This document shows, piece by piece, positions 28,018 through 36,526 of a DNA stretch of 64,000 nt. The translations under genes were made by a program, and so were the position numbers. The stretch is taken from positions 1 to 64,000 of the forward strand of contig NZ_JAUKPO010000024.1 in assembly GCF_030503435.1 (NCBI RefSeq), given 5' to 3'. The stretch comes from Rhodocytophaga aerolata (GTDB lineage: Bacteria; Bacteroidota; Bacteroidia; Cytophagales; 172606-1). The notes below the pieces were generated by a model. That model was given only the letters and a program-made list of their open reading frames with translations, was not told the DNA's origin and did no database searches. The number at the start of each line of letters is the position of its first letter. The first letter of the stretch is position 1.

Positions 28018-29355
28018 ATGCATACCGATAACGAAAAAAATAAAAGCGGTTTCTCCCGCCGCGATTTTGTAAAAAGTACAGCTTTGTTAGCCGGAGGTAC
28101 CCTGCTTAGCCAGTTACCAGTAGAAGCCAGCGCCTATGTAGCCGGAGACGATACGATAAAGGTAGCGGTAGTTGGTTGTGGTGGACGAGGAACTGGAGCA
28201 GCAGCACAGGCCCTAAGTACACAAGGTAAAGTAAAACTAGTAGCCATGGCCGATGCTTTCCGTGACCGGCTGGATGAAAGTTTCAACAACCTTTCTCAGA
28301 AGTTTCCAGGCAAAGAAAAAGTGAATGTGCCTGAAAGCAATAAATTTGTTGGCTTTGATGGGTATAAAAAAGCTATTGCTCTGGCAGATGTAGTAATCCT
28401 GGCAACTCCTCCCGGTTTCCGTCCTATACATTTTGAAGAAGCGGTGAAAGCTGGTAAGCACGTGTTTATGGAGAAACCAGTAGCTACCGATGTGCCTGGT
28501 GTACGCAGAGTGCTCGCAGCGGCAGAAGAAGCTAAGAAAAAGAATCTGAGTGTAGTTGTGGGATTGCAGCGCCGGTATCAATTACATTACCGGGATGCTA
28601 TGCGCCGCATGAAAGAAGAGAATGCTATTGGTGAAATTATATCCGGACAGGTTTATTGGAATGATGCAGGTGTATGGGTAAAACAACGGCAGCCTAACCA
28701 GACAGAAATGGAATACCAGATGCGTAACTGGTATTATTTTACATGGCTTTGCGGAGATCATATATTGGAACAACACATCCACAACATAGACGTAGCCAAC
28801 TGGCTGAAAGATGGCTATCCGGTAAGTGCCCAGGGAATGGGTGGCAGACAAGTGCGTACCGGCAAAGAATACGGCGAAATTTTCGACCACCACTTTGTTG
28901 AGTTCACATATGCAGATGGGACCGTAATAGCCAGCCAGTGCCGCCATCAGGAAGGGTGTATGCGTAAAGTAGCAGAAGATTTTCAAGGAACCAAAGGCCG
29001 TATAAACTTGGCAGATGGAGGAAAAGCTATTATTACCGACTTAAAAGGAAATTCTATATGGCGTCACCGGGCAGATAATGATCCAAATCCCTACCAGGTA
29101 GAGCATGATGAGTTATTTGCGTCTATCCGCAATAAAAAACCCATTAACGATGCAGAATATGGAGCCAAAAGCACCATGACTGCCATAATGGGGCGGATGG
29201 CAACCTACTCCGGACAAGTAATTAAGTGGGAAGAGGCTATGAATTCAGAAATAAACCTGATGCCTCAGACCTTTGCCTGGGATGCACCTGCACCGGTGAA
29301 ACCCGACGAAAATGGATTCTATGCTATTCCTACTCCCGGAAAGTTCAAAGTATAA
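28018..29355 (+). CDS. Tat-exported Gfo/Idh/MocA-family oxidoreductase
   Basis: The 445-residue protein starts with a twin-arginine signal (FSRRDFVKSTALLAGG, cleavage near residue 38). It is followed by a nucleotide-binding Rossmann fold (KVAVVGCGGRGTGAAAQAL), the EKPVATD loop at about residue 151 (the EKP motif of the family) and the substrate-binding domain with HNIDVANWL. Family members oxidise sugars or cyclitols with NAD(P). Tat export implies that the folded, cofactor-loaded enzyme acts in the periplasm, as in other Bacteroidota MocA proteins with this leader. It is the second gene of an operon with the SUMF1-like protein. Confidence 0.9.
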   Translation: MHTDNEKNKSGFSRRDFVKSTALLAGGTLLSQLPVEASAYVAGDDTIKVAVVGCGGRGTGAAAQALSTQGKVKLVAMADAFRDRLDESFNNLSQKFPGKEKVNVPESNKFVGFDGYKKAIALADVVILATPPGFRPIHFEEAVKAGKHVFMEKPVATDVPGVRRVLAAAEEAKKKNLSVVVGLQRRYQLHYRDAMRRMKEENAIGEIISGQVYWNDAGVWVKQRQPNQTEMEYQMRNWYYFTWLCGDHILEQHIHNIDVANWLKDGYPVSAQGMGGRQVRTGKEYGEIFDHHFVEFTYADGTVIASQCRHQEGCMRKVAEDFQGTKGRINLADGGKAIITDLKGNSIWRHRADNDPNPYQVEHDELFASIRNKKPINDAEYGAKSTMTAIMGRMATYSGQVIKWEEAMNSEINLMPQTFAWDAPAPVKPDENGFYAIPTPGKFKV

Positions 29356-29376
29356 CTAACAGACTTGCTATCGTTT

Positions 29377-29406
29377 AAAAGCCAGACATGTATCGTCTGG
29401 CTTTTT
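29377..29406 (+). terminator. Terminator after the Gfo/Idh/MocA gene
   Basis: AAAAGCCAGAC pairs with GTCTGGCTTTTT around a short loop, 21 bases after the stop codon. Confidence 0.93.
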
Positions 29407-29487
29407 GTTTAGCTTCATCACAGAAAATACACGTATATAAGGTGGTATTCTCAAAAACAAACCATTTATAAACTTCTCTCTTTCCTA

Positions 29488-29495
29488 TACCTTTG
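29488..29495 (+). promoter_or_regulatory. -7 box (TACCTTTG) four bases before the hemE ATG
   Basis: An exact TAnnTTTG match is separated from the ATG at 29500 only by TGAC. The likely transcription start is at or next to the start codon. Confidence 0.5.
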
Positions 29496-29499
29496 TGAC

Positions 29500-30543
29500 A
29501 TGCCTTTAAAAAATGATTTAATTCTCAGAGCCGCCAGAGGAGAAAAAACAGAACGTACCCCAGTATGGCTGATGCGGCAAGCCGGCCGGATTCTGCCCCA
29601 GTACCGGGCTGTCCGGGAAAAACTCAGTGGATTTATTGAGCTAGCTACCACCCCTGAACTAGCAGCCGAAGTAACCATTCAACCTGTAGATATTTTAGGT
29701 GTAGATGCCGCTATCATTTTCTCAGATATCCTGGTAGTTCCAGAAGCAATGGGTTTACCCTATGAAATGCAGGAGAAACGTGGTCCCCACTTTCCAAAAA
29801 CCATTCAAACAAAAGCGGACGTAAATGCCCTAAAAATTGCAGATCCGGAAACCGACTTAGGGTATGTGTTGGAAGCCATCCGCTTAGTAAAGAAAGAACT
29901 CAATGGCCGGGTTCCGCTCATCGGATTTGCAGGTGCACCCTGGACCATTTTTTCATACATGCTTGAAGGCGGAGGTTCTAAAACTTTTTCCAAAGCCAAA
30001 AAAATGCTCTATACCGATCCGGAGTTGTCGCATCAGTTATTGCAGAAAATTACCGATACTACAACCAATTATCTGAAAGCACAGATAAAGGCTGGAGCCG
30101 ATATGGTACAGATATTTGATTCCTGGGCAGGCATTCTTTCGCCTGACCAGTACCGTACATTTTCCTTGCCTTATATAGCCCAGATTTGTGAAGCCATTAC
30201 CGAAGTTCCTGTTACGGTATTTGCCAAAGGTGCTTTCTTTGCCAGAGCAGAAATGCACCTGCTCAAATGCGAAACCATTGGCCTGGACTGGAACATGGAA
30301 ATACAAGAATCCAGAACGTTAGTGGGACTGGATAAAACCCTGCAAGGAAATTTAGATCCCTGTGTATTGTATGCATCCAACAAGCAAATAGAAGACGAAA
30401 CCAAAAAAATGTTGCTGGAGTTTGGGCCCTACCGCCATATTGCCAACCTTGGCCACGGTGTATACCCGGATACTGACCCCGAAAAGGTAAAGTGTTTTAT
30501 AGAAACGGTTAAGAATTTCCAGCATCCGGTAAGTTTGGGGTAA
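29500..30543 (+). CDS. hemE: Uroporphyrinogen decarboxylase
   Basis: HemE removes four carboxyl groups from uroporphyrinogen III to give coproporphyrinogen III in heme biosynthesis. The 347-residue product has the signature [18 protein letters not shown] near residue 19, the catalytic-Asp segment [43 protein letters not shown] and the C-terminal [15 protein letters not shown]. The length is typical. No other heme genes are next to it. The PP2C-like gene follows after only 26 bases, but this is probably chance proximity and not a pathway link. Confidence 0.96.
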   Translation: MPLKNDLILRAARGEKTERTPVWLMRQAGRILPQYRAVREKLSGFIELATTPELAAEVTIQPVDILGVDAAIIFSDILVVPEAMGLPYEMQEKRGPHFPKTIQTKADVNALKIADPETDLGYVLEAIRLVKKELNGRVPLIGFAGAPWTIFSYMLEGGGSKTFSKAKKMLYTDPELSHQLLQKITDTTTNYLKAQIKAGADMVQIFDSWAGILSPDQYRTFSLPYIAQICEAITEVPVTVFAKGAFFARAEMHLLKCETIGLDWNMEIQESRTLVGLDKTLQGNLDPCVLYASNKQIEDETKKMLLEFGPYRHIANLGHGVYPDTDPEKVKCFIETVKNFQHPVSLG

Positions 30544-30569
30544 AATTATTTAAGTTAGCTATTATTCGA

Positions 30570-31321
30570 ATGAACATCTACCAATTACTCAGAATTGGTG
30601 AACATCATATAAACCATTGTGAAGATTATGCAATAGTAGAAACTATTGGGCAAGGAAAAATTCTTTGTGCAGTAATGGATGGTTGTACGATGGGTGGAGA
30701 CAGTTATTTTGCTGCAACTCTTGTTGGAAAACTGCTGAGAAAAATAGCTATTGAGAAGAGTTATCAATCTTTTTATGACAAGAGCCATAATACATCGGTT
30801 GATATTGATCTGAAATATATACTTGGTAAACTGATGGCCGAGCTGAAAGACCTCAAAAATAAGCTGCTATTAAAAGATGATGAATTATTGACTACGCTGC
30901 TAATAGCAATTATGGACGTTGAGAATAATACAGGAAAAATACTAACAATTGGAGACGGCCTGGTTTGTATTAATGGGCAACTTTATGAATTTGAACAAGA
31001 TAATAAACCGGATTATCTAGGGTATCATTTAGCAGAGGAGTTTGAAATGTGGTACAGCAAACAAAAACAAATACTTCATATAGATAAAATTGAAGATATA
31101 AGTATTTGCACAGATGGAATTTTTACTTTTTCTGCATATGATAAAAAGAAGTATAATGTGCAAAAAGATCCAATTAATTATTTACAATTAATTATTTATT
31201 GGTTGACAAAGAAGATAAAGAGTTTGAAAGCATGTTAACTAAAAAATACCTGTTTTTGGAGCATCAATGCGGATTAAGGCCAACGGACGATGTGGGTATA
31301 GTAAGGGTCATAAAAAGTTAA
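30570..31321 (+). pseudogene. PP2C (PPM)-type phosphatase gene frameshifted by a 14-bp tandem duplication
   Basis: The first frame (30570-31238, 222 residues) shows the metal-binding pattern of PP2C phosphatases: HCEDYAIVE near residue 18, AVMDGCTMGGDS at 35-45, a TTLLIA helix, ILTIGDGLV and ISICTDGIF. It then runs into non-conserved IIYWLTKKIKSLKAC and stops. The missing C-terminus is present in another frame at about 31187-31321 and reads NYLLVDKEDKEFE up to GLRPTDDVGIVRVIKS, supplying the family's final Asp-Asp metal motif. The shift comes from CAATTAATTATTTA being present twice in tandem (31171-31184 and 31185-31198). Removing one copy restores a 245-residue protein. The current truncated product lacks a metal ligand and is probably inactive. 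Confidence 0.85.
31171..31198 (+). repeat. 14-bp perfect tandem duplication inside the PP2C gene
   Basis: CAATTAATTATTTA occurs twice with no spacer. Fourteen bases shift the frame by two, exactly the shift seen between the two halves of the gene. Confidence 0.97.
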
Positions 31322-31352
31322 AACAACAGCACACAAACAAACTATAAAGAAG

Positions 31353-31967
31353 ATGAGGGCAATATTTTACCTCTTCCTATTTTTACTCTCCCTTTCTTGT
31401 GAGCAGCAGATAAAAACAGAGAGACAAAGTAATGCAGGTGATATCAATAATATAAGTACTATTATAGAAGCGGTAATTCTACAGGATTCATTGGATTTGG
31501 CTATTCCCATTGCAGAGGAAATTATGCCATTCATCTATCTACCAGTACAATTAGATGCTGAAGAAATGGAATTACCCCCGCCTCCATATAGAAAGCATGG
31601 GATACACTATATGAATGAGATAATGATCGCACGCAATTTTCAAGAATCTGAACAGTACTATTTAACCCATCTCGATACACTTCATATAAAAGAGCAATTA
31701 TTAAAGCCAAAAGCAATCTCCTTGCTGAAGGGTGCCATTGCAGATGCTGATATTTTCTCTATAGAAGCTGCAAGGAAACAAAATGGAAAAAAAGTGGATG
31801 CCTGTTATATATTTTCTGTTCCCATATTTTCATATGATAGTGCTTTCGTCTATGTTCAATATGATTATCTGCCAGTTGATTTAAGCGCCTATGGAAGATC
31901 TATCATCTTGTCCAAGCAGAATCACAAATGGAGAATCGTAGCAGGAGCACCGACTTGGATGCATTAA
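31353..31967 (+). CDS. Hypothetical lipoprotein
   Basis: This 204-residue product has a short lipoprotein signal with lipobox SLSC (Cys16). The mature part has no family I recognise. It contains a Pro-rich PPPPYR segment, a helical part and a beta-rich C-terminus ending KWRIVAGAPTWMH, which resembles the last strand of small beta-sheet lipoproteins. The region 30570-31970 is visibly more AT-rich than the neighbouring genes, which could mean foreign origin. No functional link to the broken phosphatase can be shown. Confidence 0.7.
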   Translation: MRAIFYLFLFLLSLSCEQQIKTERQSNAGDINNISTIIEAVILQDSLDLAIPIAEEIMPFIYLPVQLDAEEMELPPPPYRKHGIHYMNEIMIARNFQESEQYYLTHLDTLHIKEQLLKPKAISLLKGAIADADIFSIEAARKQNGKKVDACYIFSVPIFSYDSAFVYVQYDYLPVDLSAYGRSIILSKQNHKWRIVAGAPTWMH

Positions 31968-32013
31968 ACTATAAAGTAATAATAATTGCCTTGAATCTTA
32001 AGCAGAAAGACAT

Positions 32014-32454
32014 ATGCAAAAAGAAGTATTACTCGACATGTTAACACAGAATAGATATACGTGTTCAGGAGCTTTTGATACTATTACTCAAGATAATGCG
32101 CATCTGCGGTTAAACGGGCAAACCGCATCGGCAGGCTTTATTTACCGGCATGTTGGTGAGACGATGAATATGTTTGGATTATTCTTTGGTATACCAACAG
32201 ATGTACAAAGCACGACCATGGGCAAACCAGATACCGGGCAAGGGCAAAACGTAGAAGAAAGTAGGCAGTTGGTAGAACAAGGGTTTGCTATGTTTAGGAA
32301 GTATGTTGAAAATACACCGGACTCAGCCTGGCTGGAAACAGTAGAAACTCCATTTTTTGGAACAGTATCCCGGGCGCGGCTTTTTTCACATGTTCTGTTT
32401 CATAATTCGCATCATGCCGGACAGATCACCTTAACCCTAAAAAGAGGCGTGTAA
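32014..32454 (+). CDS. DinB-family protein
   Basis: The 146-residue protein has the DinB four-helix bundle pattern. Likely metal-binding histidines are in YRHVGET (about residue 47) and HNSHHAGQI near the C-terminus. Proteins of this fold include thiol transferases and stress proteins, and the substrate here is not known. The full-length bundle is present and no fusion is seen. The unrelated neighbours give no clue to function. Confidence 0.85.
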   Translation: MQKEVLLDMLTQNRYTCSGAFDTITQDNAHLRLNGQTASAGFIYRHVGETMNMFGLFFGIPTDVQSTTMGKPDTGQGQNVEESRQLVEQGFAMFRKYVENTPDSAWLETVETPFFGTVSRARLFSHVLFHNSHHAGQITLTLKRGV

Positions 32455-32543
32455 GTGGGGATAATAGGTGGTATATGTTAGGATTTGCCCAATTCTAAAA
32501 ACTTTGTAAAAGCCTGATAAGGCCGAGGGGTGAAGAAAAAACT

Positions 32544-32639
32544 TCAATCTACATGTTTCTTAATTGCGGCTTCATACTCTGGTAACATACCCAAAGTAAT
32601 TTGCTGCCCGATATACACTTTTGCTTTATACCTAAACAT
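32544..32639 (-). pseudogene. Possible 31-codon coding fragment on the minus strand
   Basis: Between two plus-strand genes, the minus strand has a short frame MFRYKAKVYIGQQITLGMLP followed by EYEAAIKKHVD and a stop. It looks protein-like but is too short for a recognised family. It could be a gene remnant or a chance reading. Confidence 0.2.
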
Positions 32640-32650
32640 ACCTCTGTACA

Positions 32651-34177
32651 ATGAAACCACCTAAACAACTTCCCTTCTTACCCAGAAGAGAATTCTTAAA
32701 AAGCATGGGGCTGCTGGGTTCAGGTTTGCTGCTGCCTTTCTATGGGAATTCCTCTGTTTTATCTACAGATGCACCATTAAAAATAGCTCCGGTACGCATC
32801 AGAGGAAAAGTGAGTGCCAATGGAAAAGGGCTGAAAGGCGTAGCTGTAACTGATGGCTATACGGTTGCAAGTACCGATGCCAGTGGGGTGTATGAGCTGT
32901 CAAGCACCACAGCGCAGGAGTTTGTGTACATTTCTGTTCCTTCGGGCCATACCATTCCGGTGCAACGCAATGGCATTGCTAATTTCTATCAACCCATAAA
33001 ACCATCGGCGAAAGGAGAGTTTACCGCTAATTTCTCTCTGGCGCCTTCAGCTACAAACGATACTAATCACATAATGCTATTGCTGGCTGATCCGCAGATT
33101 CAAAACCGGTATGAAGCAGATTTACTCTTGAATGAAACTACACCAGATGTAGCTGCCCTGGTAAAGGCATATAGCAACAGCCAGGTATTCGGTATTGGCT
33201 GCGGCGATTTGGTATTTGACGAATTTGAGCTATTTACTGATTATCAGAAAGCCGTGCAGGGAATGGGCATACCCTTTTTTCAGGTGTTAGGAAATCATGA
33301 TATGGATACGAAAGGTGTACGGTCTGATACACTTTCTGCTGGCACATTTAAGAAGCTATTTGGTCCTACGTATTATTCCTTTAACAGGGGAGAAGTACAC
33401 TACATTGTGCTGGAAGATGTATTTTTTATAGGAAATGCCAAGCAATATATTGGCTATCTCACAGAAGAGCAACTACGCTGGCTGGAGCAGGACCTGGCTT
33501 TGGTAGAAAAAGGAAAAACCGTAATTGTTAGTTTGCATATTCCTGCCTACACGAATGCTGGAAAACGGCAGAATATGGCTCCCTCTATGGGAGGAACCGT
33601 ATCTAACCGGCAAGAGTTGTACCGGTTGCTGGAACCGTATAAAGCCCATATTATGTCAGGCCATACCCACTTCAATGAGAAGATACAGCAGGGAAACATT
33701 ATGGAACACGTGCATGGTACGGTATGTGGTGCCTGGTGGAGTGGGCCTATTTGCTACGATGGTACCCCCAATGGTTATGGCGTATATGAGGTAAAAGGCA
33801 GCGATGTACAGTGGTATTATAAATCCACCGGAAAAGACAGAAATCACCAGTTCAGGCATTATTTACCAGGTGCCAATCCTGATAAGCCTAATGAATTGGC
33901 TGTAAATGTTTGGAATGCCGATGATGCCTGGAAAATTGTATGGCTGGAAGATGGTATCCGGAAAGGAGCCATGCGCCAGGAAACGGCTTATGATCCTTTG
34001 TCTGTAGAACTACATTCCGGAAAAGACAAGCCCGAACGCCGCGCCTGGGTAGATCCGGAGTTAACCGATCACCTGTTTTTTGCACCTATATCTTCACAAG
34101 CCAAACAGGTAACCATTGAAGTGACCGACCGTTTTGGCAAGGTATATGCCGAGACATTTGAAAACAAAAAAGTATAA
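32651..34177 (+). CDS. Exported calcineurin-like metallophosphoesterase
   Basis: The 508-residue protein has a twin-arginine signal (PRREFLKSMGLLGSG), an N-terminal beta-sandwich (about 48-135) of the kind found before Bacteroidota phosphoesterases, and a metallophosphatase core. The metal-binding motifs are LADPQIQ (about 145), GCGDLVFDEF (about 183), VLGNHDMD (about 215), LHIPAYTN and SGHTHFNE (about 336). A C-terminal domain follows to residue 508. The likely role is hydrolysis of phosphate esters in the periplasm. A hairpin follows the stop codon. Confidence 0.9.
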   Translation: MKPPKQLPFLPRREFLKSMGLLGSGLLLPFYGNSSVLSTDAPLKIAPVRIRGKVSANGKGLKGVAVTDGYTVASTDASGVYELSSTTAQEFVYISVPSGHTIPVQRNGIANFYQPIKPSAKGEFTANFSLAPSATNDTNHIMLLLADPQIQNRYEADLLLNETTPDVAALVKAYSNSQVFGIGCGDLVFDEFELFTDYQKAVQGMGIPFFQVLGNHDMDTKGVRSDTLSAGTFKKLFGPTYYSFNRGEVHYIVLEDVFFIGNAKQYIGYLTEEQLRWLEQDLALVEKGKTVIVSLHIPAYTNAGKRQNMAPSMGGTVSNRQELYRLLEPYKAHIMSGHTHFNEKIQQGNIMEHVHGTVCGAWWSGPICYDGTPNGYGVYEVKGSDVQWYYKSTGKDRNHQFRHYLPGANPDKPNELAVNVWNADDAWKIVWLEDGIRKGAMRQETAYDPLSVELHSGKDKPERRAWVDPELTDHLFFAPISSQAKQVTIEVTDRFGKVYAETFENKKV

Positions 34178-34187
34178 CAGCTGGCAG

Positions 34188-34210
34188 GAAGTGCCTTAGG
34201 CAGGCACTTC
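34188..34210 (+). terminator. Hairpin between convergent genes
   Basis: GAAGTGCC and GGCACTTC form a perfect eight-base stem around a seven-base loop. It overlaps the 3' end of the opposite-strand gene, whose stop codon lies at 34196. A short TTT run follows. Confidence 0.5.
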
Positions 34211-35131
34211 TTTAACACCTTTCAACTGTTGTATCACCATTTTAACCGCTTCTTCCGGACTGGTGGGTTTGATGCCAAAACGTTTTTCAAATTTGGTACT
34301 TTTAAATACATAATCCCGGTCATATTGATAGCCCATTTCATAGAGTTCTTTCATTAAAGGCACAAATATTCCCATAACTCGGATTAGCCAGAGAGGTACA
34401 GCCCGGACATCTGGTTTTACGCCCATCTCCTTGGCAAACAAGGCAACCCATTGTTTACCAGTTAAGGGGGCAGCCGTAGGCAGGTGCCATACCTGATTAT
34501 AAGCCTCAGGCGTGTTACCCAGCAAAGCAGTAGCTTTTGCTGCATCCGGAGTAAAGGTGTAAGAGTGAAGTTTGGAAGTGCTGGCAAACCAGTCAGCTTT
34601 CTTTCCTTTTGCCAGATTTTTATATACCGTTTCTACAATAATACTATTGGTAGGTCCCAGGAAATCTGCTGAACGGGCAATTAGGGCAGTAAGCCGGCCT
34701 CTTTCTACCTCATCTAGCAACATAGACGCAATTTCTGCCCGTATTCTTCCTTTTTTGCTGGTGGGCCGGATAGGTGTATCTTCCGTCATATGGTAGAGGT
34801 GTTTGCGGTCGTACATATATACATTATCGAAGAATACAAGCTTGGCCCGGTGTTTCTTGCAGGATTCGATCACATTTGTCATAAAAGCAGGCCAATTTTC
34901 CCGCCAAACGTTTATGTCGTATTTAAATCCTACCGTAACATATACTATTTCTGAACCGGCAATGGCTTTATCTACCATGAGCTGGTCGGTTAGGTCGGCC
35001 CGGAAGAGTTCATCTGTAGCATTTACTCTCTCCGGTTTCCGGCTAACCAGCCGGATTTGGCTGGTGTACTGGGAGAGTTCCCTGGCAAGCTCAATTCCAA
35101 TTGAGCCGCCGGCACCTAGAATGGTTTGCAT
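34196..35131 (-). CDS. NAD-dependent epimerase/dehydratase-like SDR protein
   Basis: The 311-residue product begins with the nucleotide-binding motif LGAGGSIG and has a Rossmann fold followed by a variable domain. Recognisable pieces are DLTDQLMVDKAIAGSEIVY and VFFDNVYMYDR, which aligns with the active-site region of extended SDRs (Tyr followed by a basic residue). The lysine of the classical YxxxK pair is not evident. It may act on nucleotide sugars or lipid-linked substrates, but nothing in the neighbourhood shows which. Confidence 0.82.
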   Translation of the reverse strand: MQTILGAGGSIGIELARELSQYTSQIRLVSRKPERVNATDELFRADLTDQLMVDKAIAGSEIVYVTVGFKYDINVWRENWPAFMTNVIESCKKHRAKLVFFDNVYMYDRKHLYHMTEDTPIRPTSKKGRIRAEIASMLLDEVERGRLTALIARSADFLGPTNSIIVETVYKNLAKGKKADWFASTSKLHSYTFTPDAAKATALLGNTPEAYNQVWHLPTAAPLTGKQWVALFAKEMGVKPDVRAVPLWLIRVMGIFVPLMKELYEMGYQYDRDYVFKSTKFEKRFGIKPTSPEEAVKMVIQQLKGVKEVPA

Positions 35132-35697
35132 AGTACAAATACGATTAATGGGTTATAGTAGAAATCCTGTTTGTTAGGCTGCCTTAATAAATGTTAAAAC
35201 GCTGCCCTGATACAGAAGAAATTGTATAGGCAAATGAATGTACATAAATCCATGAAAGCATCAAAATGCAATGCTGTATTTATGTTCCAGTATACAGGTT
35301 ACCTACCTTATAGAAAACACCTTGTTCAAAATTGATTGGAAGGACAATAAGAAGGTCGAAAAGAGAATTTCTTCAAAAGAATACGCAAATCCGGATTTGA
35401 GAAGAAAAAATCCTCGAATTCACTAAATTAGGATATAGATTTTCCGTATATACCTCTGATAGACAGCCTACTGTACACTGTTTGCTCAATACTATACGGT
35501 TATTGCCTTGTTGAGCTACTTATGTCGAGTAACAAGCAGCCATCATACGCACTAATATTGTGAAAGCTTAGAGGATGGGTAAGCTACCTAACTAACCATT
35601 CTTCTGTGCTAGCATAGGCGCAAGGCCGTCAAATCAGGTTTTAGGAAGCGGTAATACAAATAATAATATATATGTTCACTCTTATCCAGTTAGCCAT
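35132..35697. other. Intergenic gap without recognised genes
   Basis: About 566 bases. Short open frames exist, such as one giving IDWKDNKKVEKRISSKEY near 35332, but none has a convincing start or recognisable family. Part of the gap will be upstream sequence for the lipoprotein at 35698. Confidence 0.5.
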
Positions 35698-36045
35698 ATG
35701 AAAACCCTACTTTCACTTGTAAGTCTTGTTTTATTTTTTGGTATATATTCTTGCCAACGGCCTTTAGCTGAGGAAGACCTGATTTTCCGTGGCGACTGGA
35801 GCTCTTCCAAATATGCTTTACAGATTTATGGCAATGGGTATGGGGTTTGCCAAAGCAAAAAATGGGGCATAGGCCTGGTTTGCGAGGGGTATGTAACCAT
35901 TACAAATAACCGCATTGTTTTTACAAGTACAGAGGAGCATTCTACCTTAGCCCGGAAAAAATTCTCCATAGACCAACTACCAACCACCGACAGTAGTGGC
36001 ACGATCTATATGATTTTAGAAGGCGACCGTTTCGAAAAGCACTGA
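35698..36045 (+). CDS. Small hypothetical lipoprotein
   Basis: The 115-residue product has a lipoprotein signal with lipobox IYSC (Cys19) and a small beta-rich mature part (FRGDWSSSKYALQIY, GYVTITNNRIVF). The IFRGDW opening suggests a lipocalin-like or small sheet protein, without more specific evidence. It stands alone between two gene-poor gaps. Confidence 0.65.
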   Translation: MKTLLSLVSLVLFFGIYSCQRPLAEEDLIFRGDWSSSKYALQIYGNGYGVCQSKKWGIGLVCEGYVTITNNRIVFTSTEEHSTLARKKFSIDQLPTTDSSGTIYMILEGDRFEKH

Positions 36046-36526
36046 TAACTAGGCAATGTTGCTAGACGTAGGCAAATTAAATTTTCTTAATAAAACCGTA
36101 TCAGCAAGGCACAGATCTTGATTGATGGATAGTATATATCCAAACTAGTAACTGCCGAAAATAATTATCGGCTGGATAAATTTTTAGTACACTGCCTGTT
36201 GCTGCCAGAGTAAAATTTTAGTAATTCTTCCTGACTCTTGAAATACACAACTCTTACCTAAACAGTCTTATGTAAGCCATGTAACCAGATGTTTTTAGAG
36301 TCAGTATAAGCTGCTAGCAAGGCCAGGAATGAGCAACCATAACTCAGAATAGTTAGGTGTACATTCTGATAAAACGGGAAAGGAGGTAAGAACCATAAAC
36401 CCATAACCTGTTCGTTTTACTCTTTTCCTCGGAAAATATTTTACTTCTGGCTTTTAGCTGCTAACTTGTTTACTGAGGTTGCCTTTCATACTCGTATGGC
36501 TAATTATTTTTTAACTCCCGATACCT
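36046..36526. other. Intergenic gap without recognised genes
   Basis: About 480 bases with no supported gene, hairpin or clear promoter box. It probably contains the upstream region of the Kelch/T9SS protein. Confidence 0.5.

Noticed and set aside
35332-35425. Lysine-rich short open frame in the 35.1-35.7 kb gap
   Set aside because: It has no start codon of its own in a plausible position and no family resemblance.
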